64,000 bases of DNA from Opitutia bacterium. GTDB taxonomy: Bacteria > Verrucomicrobiota > Verrucomicrobiia > Opitutales > Seribacteraceae. The notes under the pieces were generated by a model. The model was given only the letters and a program-made list of their open reading frames with translations, had not been told where the DNA came from and made no database searches. The DNA is taken from NCBI GenBank assembly GCA_002722545.1, contig PBMI01000045.1:1-64000 (forward strand), read 5' to 3'. The position numbers and the translations under genes were made by a program. Shown here piece after piece: positions 1 through 9,581 of this stretch; position 1 is the first letter of the stretch; every line of letters begins with the position of its first letter.

Positions 1-2
1 GT

Positions 3-233
3 CATCGTGAAAAAGCGATGAGTGATTACGCTGATAAAAACACATCCGTTGTTGCTGCGCAAAATACCTATAAAGCGCAAGCTGACCTTGGTAAGTACGA
101 ATTAGTATATCGTTTTGGTGATGGCGCCATTGACGATAACGACATTGTAATTGGCGAGGACGGCATAGAGCTTCCCGGTTTTGATAAAGCAATTTCGTTT
201 AATACAACCAACTCCTATCAAGATATGTTTTAG
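3..233 (+). CDS. C-terminal part of a host protein of unknown function (continues upstream of window); 3' end overlaps attL
   Basis: Open frame continues to the window edge upstream of the listed ATG at 18 (HREKAMSDYADKN...NSYQDMF*); stop codon lies in the att repeat. Confidence 0.55.
   Translation, partial: HREKAMSDYADKNTSVVAAQNTYKAQADLGKYELVYRFGDGAIDDNDIVIGEDGIELPGFDKAISFNTTNSYQDMF
212..232. other. candidate attL core
   Basis: ctcctatcaagatatgtttta; 19/21 identical to 62030-62050, with 13 bp (aagatatgtttta) exact, 220-232 vs 62038-62050. Confidence 0.7.
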
Positions 234-327
234 AAGAACAGTTTTGCATAGGTTAGCATAATTTAATACCCCCCCGTTTTTGCTGGGCTGTAGCGTAGGC
301 ATAAGTTATCAAAGCTTATAATCGGTA

Positions 328-387
328 CAGACCCAGCACGGACCCATCCCCAAAAATAGACCCGAAATGGACCCACAGTGGACCCAC
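328..387. repeat. five phased GACCC(A) direct repeats, candidate integrase arm-type sites
   Basis: GACCC at 330, 341, 359, 370, 381 (spacings 11, 18, 11, 11), about 100-150 bp inside attL. Confidence 0.5.
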
Positions 388-536
388 TTTTTCTACCTTC
401 GAAACTCTAAAAACGCCGAGCTTTTAACATTTGATCTTAAGTATTTGTAATGATCACCACACGACAAAAGTTGCAAGTTTTAAGCTCTTAACTTAAATTA
501 ATACAAAATACTAAGTTAATATCATTAAGAGGTCGC

Positions 537-971
537 GTGAGATTATTCGCTTTATTATTTTTGCTGTCCTTCACAGCTAACGCTGAAAGTATAAGAAACA
601 AGAATCATGGCACTTTGATAGTCTCAGAAGTAACCTCAATCTATGACGGAGATACCTTCAGAGCTAATATTAAAGGACTTCACTCTTTGATAGGGGAGCG
701 AATCGGTATTCGAGTTGCGGGTGTCGATACGCCAGAGATGCGAGGCAAGTGTAAGCAAGAAAAAGATCTTGCTCGCCAAGCAAAGCAAGTAACCGTTAAA
801 GCATTGCGTTCGGCGAAGGTTATTGAACTTAGGAATACGAAACGAGGTAAGTATTTTAGAATTGTAGCCGACGTATACGTGGATAACAAAAGCCTGACTG
901 ACATTCTAATCAAGTCAGGCTTGGGAGTTGCTTACGATGGTGGCACTAAAGCTCGTAGCTGGTGCGTTTAA
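537..971 (+). CDS. staphylococcal nuclease-like (thermonuclease) secreted protein
   Basis: GTG start; signal-like N-terminus MRLFALLFLLSFTANA; VTSIYDGDTFRANI...RVAGVDTPEMRGKC...GKYFRIVADVYVDNKSLTDILIKSGLGVAYDGG matches SNase family motifs. Confidence 0.85.
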   Translation: MRLFALLFLLSFTANAESIRNKNHGTLIVSEVTSIYDGDTFRANIKGLHSLIGERIGIRVAGVDTPEMRGKCKQEKDLARQAKQVTVKALRSAKVIELRNTKRGKYFRIVADVYVDNKSLTDILIKSGLGVAYDGGTKARSWCV

Positions 972-1075
972 GCAACGAGCCTGTTGGTTGCTTCGGCCCA
1001 AAAATAGGTGATAAAAGCTCCTGTTCCATGGTATTAGGGGTATGAATACATTGAGTTATTTTCATACTTGATAAA

Positions 1076-3592
1076 CTACTTGGATATTGTGGCCCTAATA
1101 TATTCAGCAACCTGATCAACTGGGAGCGGTTTTGAAAAAAAGTATCCTTGGATTCTAATATCTTTGTACCTAGATAAATGGTTAATTAGCTTTTCATCCT
1201 CAACCCCTTCAACCACTACTTTCTTGCCTAAGTCGTAACAAATAGTGATTATAGTATCTAAAAGCTTTTGTTCTTTAGTATTTTTATCGGCTCCTAAAGT
1301 GAACTCCCTGTCTATTTTAATAATGTTTGCTGGCTGGTTAGCTAGGTAAGATAAGCTTGAAAAACCAGTTCCAAAGTCGTCGATAGCAACATTAAGGCCC
1401 GAGGCGATTAGTTGAGTCAATGTTTTTTCTATCGTGGTTTTCTCTTGAAAGGCAGACTCAGTAACCTCTATTGTAAATTTACGGTAATCGATATTGTTTT
1501 GTGTAAGCTGGTATTGTAAATCAATAGCAAAATTTTCTTTAATGAGTTGTTTGGTTGAAAAGTTAACAGCCACGCTTATTTTTTGTAACTCAGGGTAATG
1601 ACCGATGTCACGAATAACTTGATTTAAAACGTATTTACCTACTTGTACTATTTGACCTGTAGTTTCAGCTATGGGTATAAACTTCGCTGGGGAAATCCAT
1701 CCATCTTGGTGGGGCCACCTAACTAGCGCTTCAACCGCTACAACTTGTTTCCCACTTAAGTTATGTATAGGTTGATAAAATACTTGTAATTCGTTGTTCT
1801 TGAGCGCTGAATCTAGCTTATTACGGATGGTAGTCTTTTCATTAAATTTATCATCCATAGATTGTTTATAAATTTGTATTTGATTACCTCCAAGTTCCAT
1901 AGACCTTTCAAGTGCGATGTTGGCTTGTTGTAAGTTTAGTTTAAAATTAAATGATTTAGGGCTGTCGTAATAAACAACTCCAGCGCTTGATGTTAGATTG
2001 AGCTCAAATTTGTCAATGCAATAAAATTTCGATAATTCAAGTAGTATAGCTTCAACTTTGTGTGTAAGAAAAACTTCTGAAGTATTGATATAATATAAAA
2101 CAAAACTATCATTAAATCCTTTTGATATTAGCACTTGATTGCCACTATTAGCCTTTATTTTTTCAGCAGTTTGTTTTGTTATTTGATCACTAATTTCATA
2201 GCCTAAAGAGTTTTGTATCTCATCAAAAAAGTCTATTTTGATTATAACTACTGCAAAATTATTGCATTTCTTTATTGAACAATACTCTGAAAACTTATCT
2301 TTTAAAGTTTTTAATCTTAAAAAACCAGTTAATTCATCATGTTTTGCATTAAACTCTAAGATTCTTGAAGAGTCAGCAACTAGTGTAAAGATAAATGCGA
2401 ATAGGAAAGTGAGCCATAGTATTGATTGGTCGATTATTGTGCTTATGTGTATTGCTTTATAATCACTTAGAAAGTTATAAACTTTATGTACTAAATCCAT
2501 TACGTTTATCTTTTCCATAATAAAGTTATTATAACGACTAGTTAGCTCGCTCAATTCAACTTGAGTTTTATTTTTATAATCAACTGAAAAGTAAGTGCCT
2601 GGTGTTAATTCTAAAAATGCATCAAATTGACCAAGATATTTTAAATAATTTTTCTCTATCAGTAAGTTCATATCTAATAAATTTAATACATAGTAACGAT
2701 TTTGATCAGCGAGTGTAACGCGAGCCAGAAACATTAAAATTGGTGTATCCGAGTCCAAGCTGAGAGAGTTGGCTGCGAATCGAACTTCCTCTGAATCGCC
2801 TTTTATCCACGATCTTATCGTAGGTTTATTAATCATTCCTTCTGTGAAAAAATTTGTGGAGAAACTATCAGTTGCGATATGTTGGAGCTCATCATCAAGT
2901 ACTAGAACCCCTTTAATTACATCATAATCCGCTTTATAGTTAATTGCATCTATGCTAATTAGACGTCTGAAATCTTCGAAATTAACTTTTTCTACCCTGT
3001 TTTTTAGTCTAGCTAGAGCTTTTTTCTGTGTCAGTAAAGAGTTGTTCAACATAGATTCGACTAGGTGCACTTTTTCTCTTGCACTGGCATCTTGAGATTT
3101 GACTAGTTTTAAAGATACCTGATGCCACACTACTGAACCAGTTAATATAATTATTAATATGATGAAATTTAAGTTGTTGTTTTTTATTGCTTTTACATTT
3201 CCGTGAAAAGCTTTGATAGTAAATGCAGAAAGTATAGTGAACGTAAAAATAGCTGATAACGATAATGTAAATGGGCTATCATCGATGCCCCATAGGTCAT
3301 AGTTAATCTGCATGTGAAATAAAAAAGAAAATTGTACAAATAGAAGGCACAATGCACTTGCAGAAGCTATAGCGGCGCAAAACTTCTTAGTACTTAGGTC
3401 AATTTTCTTCATTATTGATAGTACGGCCGCAATTATTAATGAGTTTACCGCCACTGTTGGGCTAATTACCTCCATTAACTCATACCCAAGAAAAGTAGAC
3501 TCAGCCATTCCCAAGGCAAAAACAATACAGTGGAAATAAAGAATTGCACTATACAGTATGCTAGACGCACTTTTTGAAACATTAAATCTCAT
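1076..3592 (-). CDS. membrane GGDEF(degenerate)-EAL cyclic-di-GMP phosphodiesterase
   Basis: N-terminal TM helices; EAL hallmarks VEALVRW, VNFSTKQL, EVTESAF, IDDFGTGFSSLSYL, IIKIDREF, VVEGVED, QGYFFSKPLP; GGDEF signature replaced by FNDSF. Confidence 0.9.
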   Translation of the reverse strand: MRFNVSKSASSILYSAILYFHCIVFALGMAESTFLGYELMEVISPTVAVNSLIIAAVLSIMKKIDLSTKKFCAAIASASALCLLFVQFSFLFHMQINYDLWGIDDSPFTLSLSAIFTFTILSAFTIKAFHGNVKAIKNNNLNFIILIIILTGSVVWHQVSLKLVKSQDASAREKVHLVESMLNNSLLTQKKALARLKNRVEKVNFEDFRRLISIDAINYKADYDVIKGVLVLDDELQHIATDSFSTNFFTEGMINKPTIRSWIKGDSEEVRFAANSLSLDSDTPILMFLARVTLADQNRYYVLNLLDMNLLIEKNYLKYLGQFDAFLELTPGTYFSVDYKNKTQVELSELTSRYNNFIMEKINVMDLVHKVYNFLSDYKAIHISTIIDQSILWLTFLFAFIFTLVADSSRILEFNAKHDELTGFLRLKTLKDKFSEYCSIKKCNNFAVVIIKIDFFDEIQNSLGYEISDQITKQTAEKIKANSGNQVLISKGFNDSFVLYYINTSEVFLTHKVEAILLELSKFYCIDKFELNLTSSAGVVYYDSPKSFNFKLNLQQANIALERSMELGGNQIQIYKQSMDDKFNEKTTIRNKLDSALKNNELQVFYQPIHNLSGKQVVAVEALVRWPHQDGWISPAKFIPIAETTGQIVQVGKYVLNQVIRDIGHYPELQKISVAVNFSTKQLIKENFAIDLQYQLTQNNIDYRKFTIEVTESAFQEKTTIEKTLTQLIASGLNVAIDDFGTGFSSLSYLANQPANIIKIDREFTLGADKNTKEQKLLDTIITICYDLGKKVVVEGVEDEKLINHLSRYKDIRIQGYFFSKPLPVDQVAEYIRATISK

Positions 3593-3805
3593 AAATATCC
3601 ATTAAATTCATTAGCATGCTCCACTTAGTTTAGAAGGCATATATCCACAATTCAATTAAACATAAAGTAAAAATAATAATTAAAGTCACTATGTTAATAG
3701 GTACTTAATGTGTATTATGTACTACTTAATGGTTGTTGTATTTATATTGTATAGGAATAAATTATTACATGGAAACTATTAAAAATACTATTAATAGGAA
3801 TTGTA

Positions 3806-5428
3806 ATGATTAGAAATTTACGAATAGGCTTTAGAACTCTATCCACTTTCGCCGTAACAGCAATAATTACCGTGCTTGTCGCCGCAGGTGCTTTTGCACA
3901 GCTATCGAAACTTAACCAAACTACCGAAGTGATAGCCTCCCATAGGTTGCCCGCTATAATTACTCTAAGTGAGCTTCGAAGAGACGTACTTCTGATGCAG
4001 GTTATAATCAATGAATTATCTGATGTCAGCACAACAGAAAAAATCTCATATCTTAAAAATAGAATGAGGAAAATCAATCTGCATTACACCGAGTATGAAG
4101 AAGAGATGTCTCATTACTCAAAAACACCTGAATCAAATATAATATTAAAAAAAGTAAAGGCTTTACATAATGAGATGTTATCTCAGCTCCCAGATCTATA
4201 TTCACTAGTAGACAACAAAAAAATAGAAAATTTTGTATCACTTCGGGAAGAGTCATTCATGCCTATAGCGAGAGAGTTGCGCCTTGCTTTAGATGAATTT
4301 TCAGACTTTCAAAGAGCTAGAGCAAATGAAAACGGTCTAGAGGCAAAAAGTACTTTTGTCTCATCCAAAAGACTTGTCGTCTTCAGTCTATTTTTGTCAG
4401 TTTTGGCTACGTTGGTTTTGGCATACATTTATACAAAAAGTTTAGTTCTACCCCTTCGTAGGGCCGTTGCCATAGCTGAAAAAATTGCAAGTGGTGATTT
4501 GACCCAGGAAATTATCGATCCTGCTAGGGACGAGGCCGCTGACTTAGTAAGAGCTCTTGCTGAAATGCAAAATAAGCTTAGAGATGCTCTATCGCGCATC
4601 GGAACTTCTTCGGAGCAATTAGCATCTACCTCTGAAGAGCTAAACGTTGTAACTGCTCACTCCTCAGATACAGTTGATAAGCAAAGCGACCAAATAAATA
4701 TGGCTGCTAGTGCTGTTAGTCAACTTAGATCTGCAATTGAAGAGGTAGCTAAAACTGCATCATATACTAGTAACAGTGTCGAAGTAGCAAACAAGAAAAC
4801 TGTAGCTGGAAAAGAAAAGATATTAGATACAATAAACTCAATTAAATTATTGCGGTCTGACATCAAAATATCTGGGCAAAGTGTACGCCAGTTAGTCAAT
4901 AACATAAAAGATATATCAACCGTTTTAGAAGTAATACGTAGCATAGCTGAACAGACTAATTTATTGGCATTAAATGCAGCTATTGAGGCAGCAAGAGCTG
5001 GTGAAAATGGGCGTGGTTTCGCCGTGGTAGCTGATGAAGTCCGTGCACTTGCTTATAGAACCCAAGAGTCAACAAAAGACATAGAAAAGATGCTTAAGTC
5101 AGTGGATGAGGTTACAGTTAAAACTGAGAGCAGCATGAATAAAAGCAGCGAACTTAGCACGTCTAGCCTTAGAGTCGCGGAAGATGCCGGGGCTGCTTTT
5201 GAAGAGATTTTATTACTCGTAAATGACATTAATAGTCAAAGTGCAACGATTGCAAGTGCTTCGGAAGAGCAAGCCACTGTCGCTAAAGAAGTAGACACAA
5301 ACTTAAATCTCATTAAAGTATTATCTTCGGAAACTTCAGAGGGCGCGGACCAGACATCTGCATCGAGTACTGAACTTGCAAAATTGGCGGATCGTTTAAA
5401 CGAGCTTATACTCAGGTTTAAGCTTTAG
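3806..5428 (+). CDS. methyl-accepting chemotaxis protein (4HB-like sensor, HAMP, MCP signalling domain)
   Basis: Two TM segments; signalling hairpin [37 protein letters not shown]. Confidence 0.95.
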   Translation: MIRNLRIGFRTLSTFAVTAIITVLVAAGAFAQLSKLNQTTEVIASHRLPAIITLSELRRDVLLMQVIINELSDVSTTEKISYLKNRMRKINLHYTEYEEEMSHYSKTPESNIILKKVKALHNEMLSQLPDLYSLVDNKKIENFVSLREESFMPIARELRLALDEFSDFQRARANENGLEAKSTFVSSKRLVVFSLFLSVLATLVLAYIYTKSLVLPLRRAVAIAEKIASGDLTQEIIDPARDEAADLVRALAEMQNKLRDALSRIGTSSEQLASTSEELNVVTAHSSDTVDKQSDQINMAASAVSQLRSAIEEVAKTASYTSNSVEVANKKTVAGKEKILDTINSIKLLRSDIKISGQSVRQLVNNIKDISTVLEVIRSIAEQTNLLALNAAIEAARAGENGRGFAVVADEVRALAYRTQESTKDIEKMLKSVDEVTVKTESSMNKSSELSTSSLRVAEDAGAAFEEILLLVNDINSQSATIASASEEQATVAKEVDTNLNLIKVLSSETSEGADQTSASSTELAKLADRLNELILRFKL

Positions 5429-5544
5429 AGGCTTATTATTGTTTGAGTACAGTATTTACTTTTAGCTCGTAAGTTAAGAACCTACATTTATATTAAAATG
5501 CTAAAATTATGAAATGAAGTACCAAAAGAATGGCTATACATTTA

Positions 5545-5564
5545 TACTGTATATATATACAGTA
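5545..5564. promoter_or_regulatory. LexA/SOS box
   Basis: tactgtatatatatacagta, identical to the E. coli consensus TACTGTATATATATACAGTA; 20 bp upstream of the ATG at 5584. Confidence 0.9.
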
Positions 5565-5583
5565 TAAATTTGGTGCTTATACA

Positions 5584-5949
5584 ATGCTAATAGAAAACGC
5601 CAAAGTTGGCCCTCAACTTACAGACTTAGAAAATACGCTTGATTCTACTTTCATCAAAGACTCCACGTTCATTGGCCGCGCCAGCGGCCGAAGCATGGAG
5701 GGCGTAGGAATATATGACGGTGATATATTAATTATCGATAGGGCACAAAACGTAAAGCATTATGATGTCATCGTAGCGTGCTACAACGGTTTATTCATAT
5801 GCAAATTAGCGGATATGAAAAACAACCAGCTTGTATCCGCTAGCCCAGATTATGAGCCAGTTAAAATAAAGGCAACCGACGAGTATTGCGTAGAAGGCGT
5901 TGTTACACAGTCGATGAGGATGCATAGGGGGAGTTCTAGGTTGGGATAA
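5584..5949 (+). CDS. UmuD'-like S24 family protein (orphan, no umuC)
   Basis: SGRSMEGVGIYDGDILIIDRA...GLFICKLADM; listed ORF start 5530 is upstream of the SOS box, so ATG at 5584 (MLIENAK) is more likely. Confidence 0.75.
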   Translation: MLIENAKVGPQLTDLENTLDSTFIKDSTFIGRASGRSMEGVGIYDGDILIIDRAQNVKHYDVIVACYNGLFICKLADMKNNQLVSASPDYEPVKIKATDEYCVEGVVTQSMRMHRGSSRLG

Positions 5950-6246
5950 CTCCTTTCGACGATAATAATAAAGCAATCCTGATGTGTGCTCATGGCATTA
6001 ACATATTTATTTTATCCAAAAAGTGCGTACTTCGATTCGTTAGCAATTTGACTGTTCTAAAACTTTAACACAAATGGTTGAGTGCCTATCAAAAAGCTTA
6101 ATGGTCATATTTAGTGAGTTCGTGTTAGATGTAAAATATCTTTTTTCAAGTTCATAAGTGACAGTTTTATATGGAATGTGGACAAAGATTTCTATATGGA
6201 CTATATTAAAGCACCTTAGACGAATTTAGGTCTGAAACAACTTACT

Positions 6247-7500
6247 ATGATAAAAAACTATACATTCAGCAATTTTCAATCCTACCAAAATGAGTGTGAT
6301 GTAGATTTTACGGTTAATAAAAAAACTGCACATTCTTATTATGACTACGAATTGGAAGATGGCTCAAAAATAGCAAAAGTGATGGCTGTTTTAGGTGCAA
6401 ACGGCGCAGGTAAATCTAATTTATTGAAACCATTAGCCTTCCTTTCATGGTTTATTCCGAATTCATTCGGTTCAGTTCAACGTGGTGAAGATATACCAAT
6501 AATTCCTTTCCTTTTGAACGAAGATGAAAATACAATAATTGAGTTAGAGTTTGTAGTTCCTAGATGGCACAATTCTAATTCAGAGTTTGAATATAAATAT
6601 TCTATAGAACTTAATAAAAAAAGAGTTGTAAGTGAATCTTTAAAGATGAAAACATCTAGATTATATTCGAATGTTATTTCTCGAAGCTTTAATGAAGAAA
6701 CACAAAAATACAAAGTCAAAAATAGTAATAAAATTGGTGTAGATCTGGAAGACTCTATTTTGGAAAGAGCTCCGGCTAACAGCTCGATAATATCTTATGT
6801 GATGAATTTGCTTACAGAGGAAGAGCTGTTCACTGATAAAAGTAATGGATGTATGGTCCTTGCTGCTCGTTATTTCCAATCAAATAGAACTAACTTAACA
6901 GCAATCGGAAAACGTAATTTGTCGGAAAATATTGAAGACGCAACTGATTTTTATATGGAGTATCCTGAATTTTTCGAAAAGATTAAATCTTTACTCATGA
7001 GGTATGATCTTGGTATATCAGATATTACTTTTGAGAAAAAAATTCTTACAGATAGTAGTACTGGTAAAGAGATAGAAAGTACAATTCCTATATTCTCGCA
7101 CTATACACAAGGTAATTCTTTTGATGTTCCAATTTTTTTGGAGTCAAGTGGTACTCAAAGCGCCTATTGCGTATTAGCTACAATAACGCAAACACTTAAC
7201 AGTGGTGGTGTAGCTATCCTAGATGAGTTCGACAATGATCTACATCCCTTATTGACTATGGAAATTGTAGAACTGTTCAAAGATACATCTGTGAATAAGA
7301 GCAATGCACAATTACTTTTTAATACACACACGGTAGAAGTCTTGAAAAGCTTAAGAATGCAGCATTGTTATCTAGTAGAAAAAAATGACGGTGTTTCAGA
7401 AGCGTACCGAGCTGATGAGGTTGATGGACTTCTTGCTAGAGACAACCTTTACGCAAAATATGTCTCAGGTGCTTTAGGTGCTGTACCGGAGTTTGATTGA
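6247..7500 (+). CDS. AAA (ABC-type, AAA_15/21-like) ATPase, candidate AbiL-like defence component A
   Basis: Walker A GANGAGKS, Walker B VAILDEFDNDLHP, HTVEVL; adjacent to RloB-like gene. Confidence 0.8.
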   Translation: MIKNYTFSNFQSYQNECDVDFTVNKKTAHSYYDYELEDGSKIAKVMAVLGANGAGKSNLLKPLAFLSWFIPNSFGSVQRGEDIPIIPFLLNEDENTIIELEFVVPRWHNSNSEFEYKYSIELNKKRVVSESLKMKTSRLYSNVISRSFNEETQKYKVKNSNKIGVDLEDSILERAPANSSIISYVMNLLTEEELFTDKSNGCMVLAARYFQSNRTNLTAIGKRNLSENIEDATDFYMEYPEFFEKIKSLLMRYDLGISDITFEKKILTDSSTGKEIESTIPIFSHYTQGNSFDVPIFLESSGTQSAYCVLATITQTLNSGGVAILDEFDNDLHPLLTMEIVELFKDTSVNKSNAQLLFNTHTVEVLKSLRMQHCYLVEKNDGVSEAYRADEVDGLLARDNLYAKYVSGALGAVPEFD

Positions 7501-7501
7501 T

Positions 7502-8008
7502 ATGGGTAAGAAAAAGAGGCCACTCAAGGAAACACTAATTATCGTTGGAGAGGGGCAAGCTGAGGTTGCATTCATTAATCACGTTAAGTCACTATATGGA
7601 GTTGGCAACCCAAAAGTTAAAGCTAAGTCAGCTGGCGGAAAGGGGCCTAGTAACGTTATAGGTGATGCTATAGGAACACTAAATTGCTCGGGTTGTGACC
7701 GAGTCGTGTCCTTATTGGATACTGACATAGAGTGGCCGAAAGTTAAGGTCAAAGAAGCTAAAAAAAGAGAAATAATTCTTATTGGATCGGACCCATGTCT
7801 CGAAGGGCTTTTACTTAGGATACTTGAGAAACGAGTCCCACCTCAAAGCATTGATTGTAAAAGAGAGATGCATCCTTTACTTGATGGTAGAGAAACAGAC
7901 AAAAAAAGTTACGCTCAACTTTTTTCAAGAGTAACCCTAGATTCAGTTCGCGATAAAATTGAAGAATTGGATCTATTAATCAAAATAATCTCAGGTGAGG
8001 TCAAGTAG
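7502..8008 (+). CDS. RloB-like protein, candidate AbiL-like defence component B
   Basis: KETLIIVGEGQAEVAFINHVKSLYG...RVVSLLDTDIEWP...SDPCLEGLLL resembles RloB family; starts 2 nt after ATPase stop. Confidence 0.75.
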   Translation: MGKKKRPLKETLIIVGEGQAEVAFINHVKSLYGVGNPKVKAKSAGGKGPSNVIGDAIGTLNCSGCDRVVSLLDTDIEWPKVKVKEAKKREIILIGSDPCLEGLLLRILEKRVPPQSIDCKREMHPLLDGRETDKKSYAQLFSRVTLDSVRDKIEELDLLIKIISGEVK

Positions 8009-8080
8009 GCTCTAATATTAGAGCCTATGATAATCTTTTTATATTTTTAATTATGCTTACCACAATTTGGTCGTACTTTC

Positions 8081-8947
8081 TCAATCAGTCACCACATGCC
8101 CCTTAATCAGCTGCCTATGCTGAATCCAACCACGGAAATTACCCGACCAACGATTGCCATCTACATCAAAATGCGTAACGCCAATACGTTTAGCTTTGGC
8201 GTTAGTAAGCTTATGGTAAGTAGGAATAGGCGTAGCTTGATGTTCAAAAGGGGAGGCATGAACACGGTCGCCCGATGTTAATGACTCAAAGATGCGCAAT
8301 GCCTTCTCGAACGACATGTCGAGTGTACGGTAGCTAACCTGCGCGCAGCACGAGACAGAAAGAATTAGTAGCTCTTGTAGCTCGTAGCACTCACGCATTT
8401 CGTCAGTTATGTAAGGTAAGTGCCACTCCTTATAGCCTAGTTCATTAGGAACACTGTTATTTAAGGCCGTGCTTATTTGACGTGCGAGTTCACGTATCTC
8501 TGGTTGTGCGTCTTCGTGGTCGCGTAACCATAAGAAATTCGCCCACTCCGTCGATGTAACCACTACCTTCATTGTTTGGAAGGTTTCTAATATACGATTC
8601 GAGACTTGCTTGTGTAGCTTTACCTTTTCCATCCCCCAATGAAACATGCATGCCACTTTCGATGCACCTTTCCACAAAGCGCGGGCTAAGTAAGACGGGA
8701 GGGTCTTTAAAGTCGTCTGGGCTTGCATACCACTCTGGTTCGCGCCCCAGTGTATAGGCAACTCTGGCGTAGTCCATACTTGTTGTCTCACTTTCTTTGT
8801 TGGTATAGCGCGCGAGCTTGCACTGTTTCGTGAAAAGACACGATGAGTCATAAGCTCCGCGTGAATGAATCTAGGGTATTCTAGTTCTGCTGTTGTAATA
8901 CGTAAACCATTGGCGATTGAATCTGCAATAATTTTTACTGCTATCAT
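8081..8947 (-). CDS. ThyX-like flavin-dependent thymidylate synthase family protein
   Basis: AELMTHRVFSRNSASSRAIPTKKV matches phage-type ThyX motif; C-terminal region HASPFEHQATPIP. Confidence 0.8.
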   Translation of the reverse strand: MIAVKIIADSIANGLRITTAELEYPRFIHAELMTHRVFSRNSASSRAIPTKKVRQQVWTTPELPIHWGANQSGMQAQTTLKTLPSYLARALWKGASKVACMFHWGMEKVKLHKQVSNRILETFQTMKVVVTSTEWANFLWLRDHEDAQPEIRELARQISTALNNSVPNELGYKEWHLPYITDEMRECYELQELLILSVSCCAQVSYRTLDMSFEKALRIFESLTSGDRVHASPFEHQATPIPTYHKLTNAKAKRIGVTHFDVDGNRWSGNFRGWIQHRQLIKGHVVTD

Positions 8948-8951
8948 ATTT

Positions 8952-8966
8952 ATTAGTGTTACTGTT
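8952..8966. promoter_or_regulatory. dispersed operator motif
   Basis: attagtgttactgtt, just upstream of thyX-like start (minus strand). Confidence 0.65.
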
Positions 8967-9141
8967 TAAGCCAGTCGTTAAAATTTTCTACATGTATGAG
9001 TAAACGCCCGTCCTGCGCTCTGCGCCAGTGCTTTTCCTCAAATAGTTGTCCACGCTTAATTTTGCTACGTAGGGCGGCAACGGTGTAACCCGTTGCCTTT
9101 GCCATAGCGTTAAGCGTTACCCACTCAACGTTAAAAGCCAT
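8959..9141 (-). CDS. excisionase-like DNA-binding protein
   Basis: MAFNVEWVTLNAMAKATGYTVAALRSKIKRGQLFEEKHWRRAQDGRLLIHVENFNDWLKQ resembles phage putative excisionase/HTH_17-type proteins; start moved to internal ATG. Confidence 0.7.
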   Translation of the reverse strand: MAFNVEWVTLNAMAKATGYTVAALRSKIKRGQLFEEKHWRRAQDGRLLIHVENFNDWLKQ

Positions 9142-9142
9142 A

Positions 9143-9553
9143 TTAACCCCCATTAAGCAGTAGGTGTTCTGCGGCGATAGGGAACAGCTCAAGCTGCCTA
9201 GCACGCGCGATTAGCATTTCATAGTCACCCATAGAGGCAGATATAAGGGCAACTAAAAGCTCGAATTGTTCTCTTTCAAATTCTTCGGCCATTGCTGATA
9301 ACATGCGAATCATACAATAGCCAACGTCCTCAGATACAAAGTTGGGTCTGTATATAAGAGCGTTCTTAATGTAATAATTTCTTTTTCCGCGTTCCAAGTC
9401 GGTTGTGTCTTTCAGGCCATAGCGCCAAATATATTTAAACGCATTACCTGTTGCAAAATCCATATGCCTAATAAAGTGAATAGCCTCCACCGAACGGGTA
9501 TTGTAGTGGGGCGATTTTTCTATTATGTCGTGTTGTTGTGCTGAGTCAGGCAT
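9143..9553 (-). CDS. DUF3310-like phage protein
   Basis: SPHYNTRSVEAIHFIRHMDFATGNAFKYIWRYGLKD. Confidence 0.7.
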   Translation of the reverse strand: MPDSAQQHDIIEKSPHYNTRSVEAIHFIRHMDFATGNAFKYIWRYGLKDTTDLERGKRNYYIKNALIYRPNFVSEDVGYCMIRMLSAMAEEFEREQFELLVALISASMGDYEMLIARARQLELFPIAAEHLLLNGG

Positions 9554-9581
9554 TTAAATTCCTTTAGTACACACTCGTACT

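Noticed and set aside
5530-5583. Upstream start of the UmuD-like ORF (MAIHLYCIYIQYKFGAYT)
   Set aside because: This segment overlaps the SOS box and promoter; ATG at 5584 fits better
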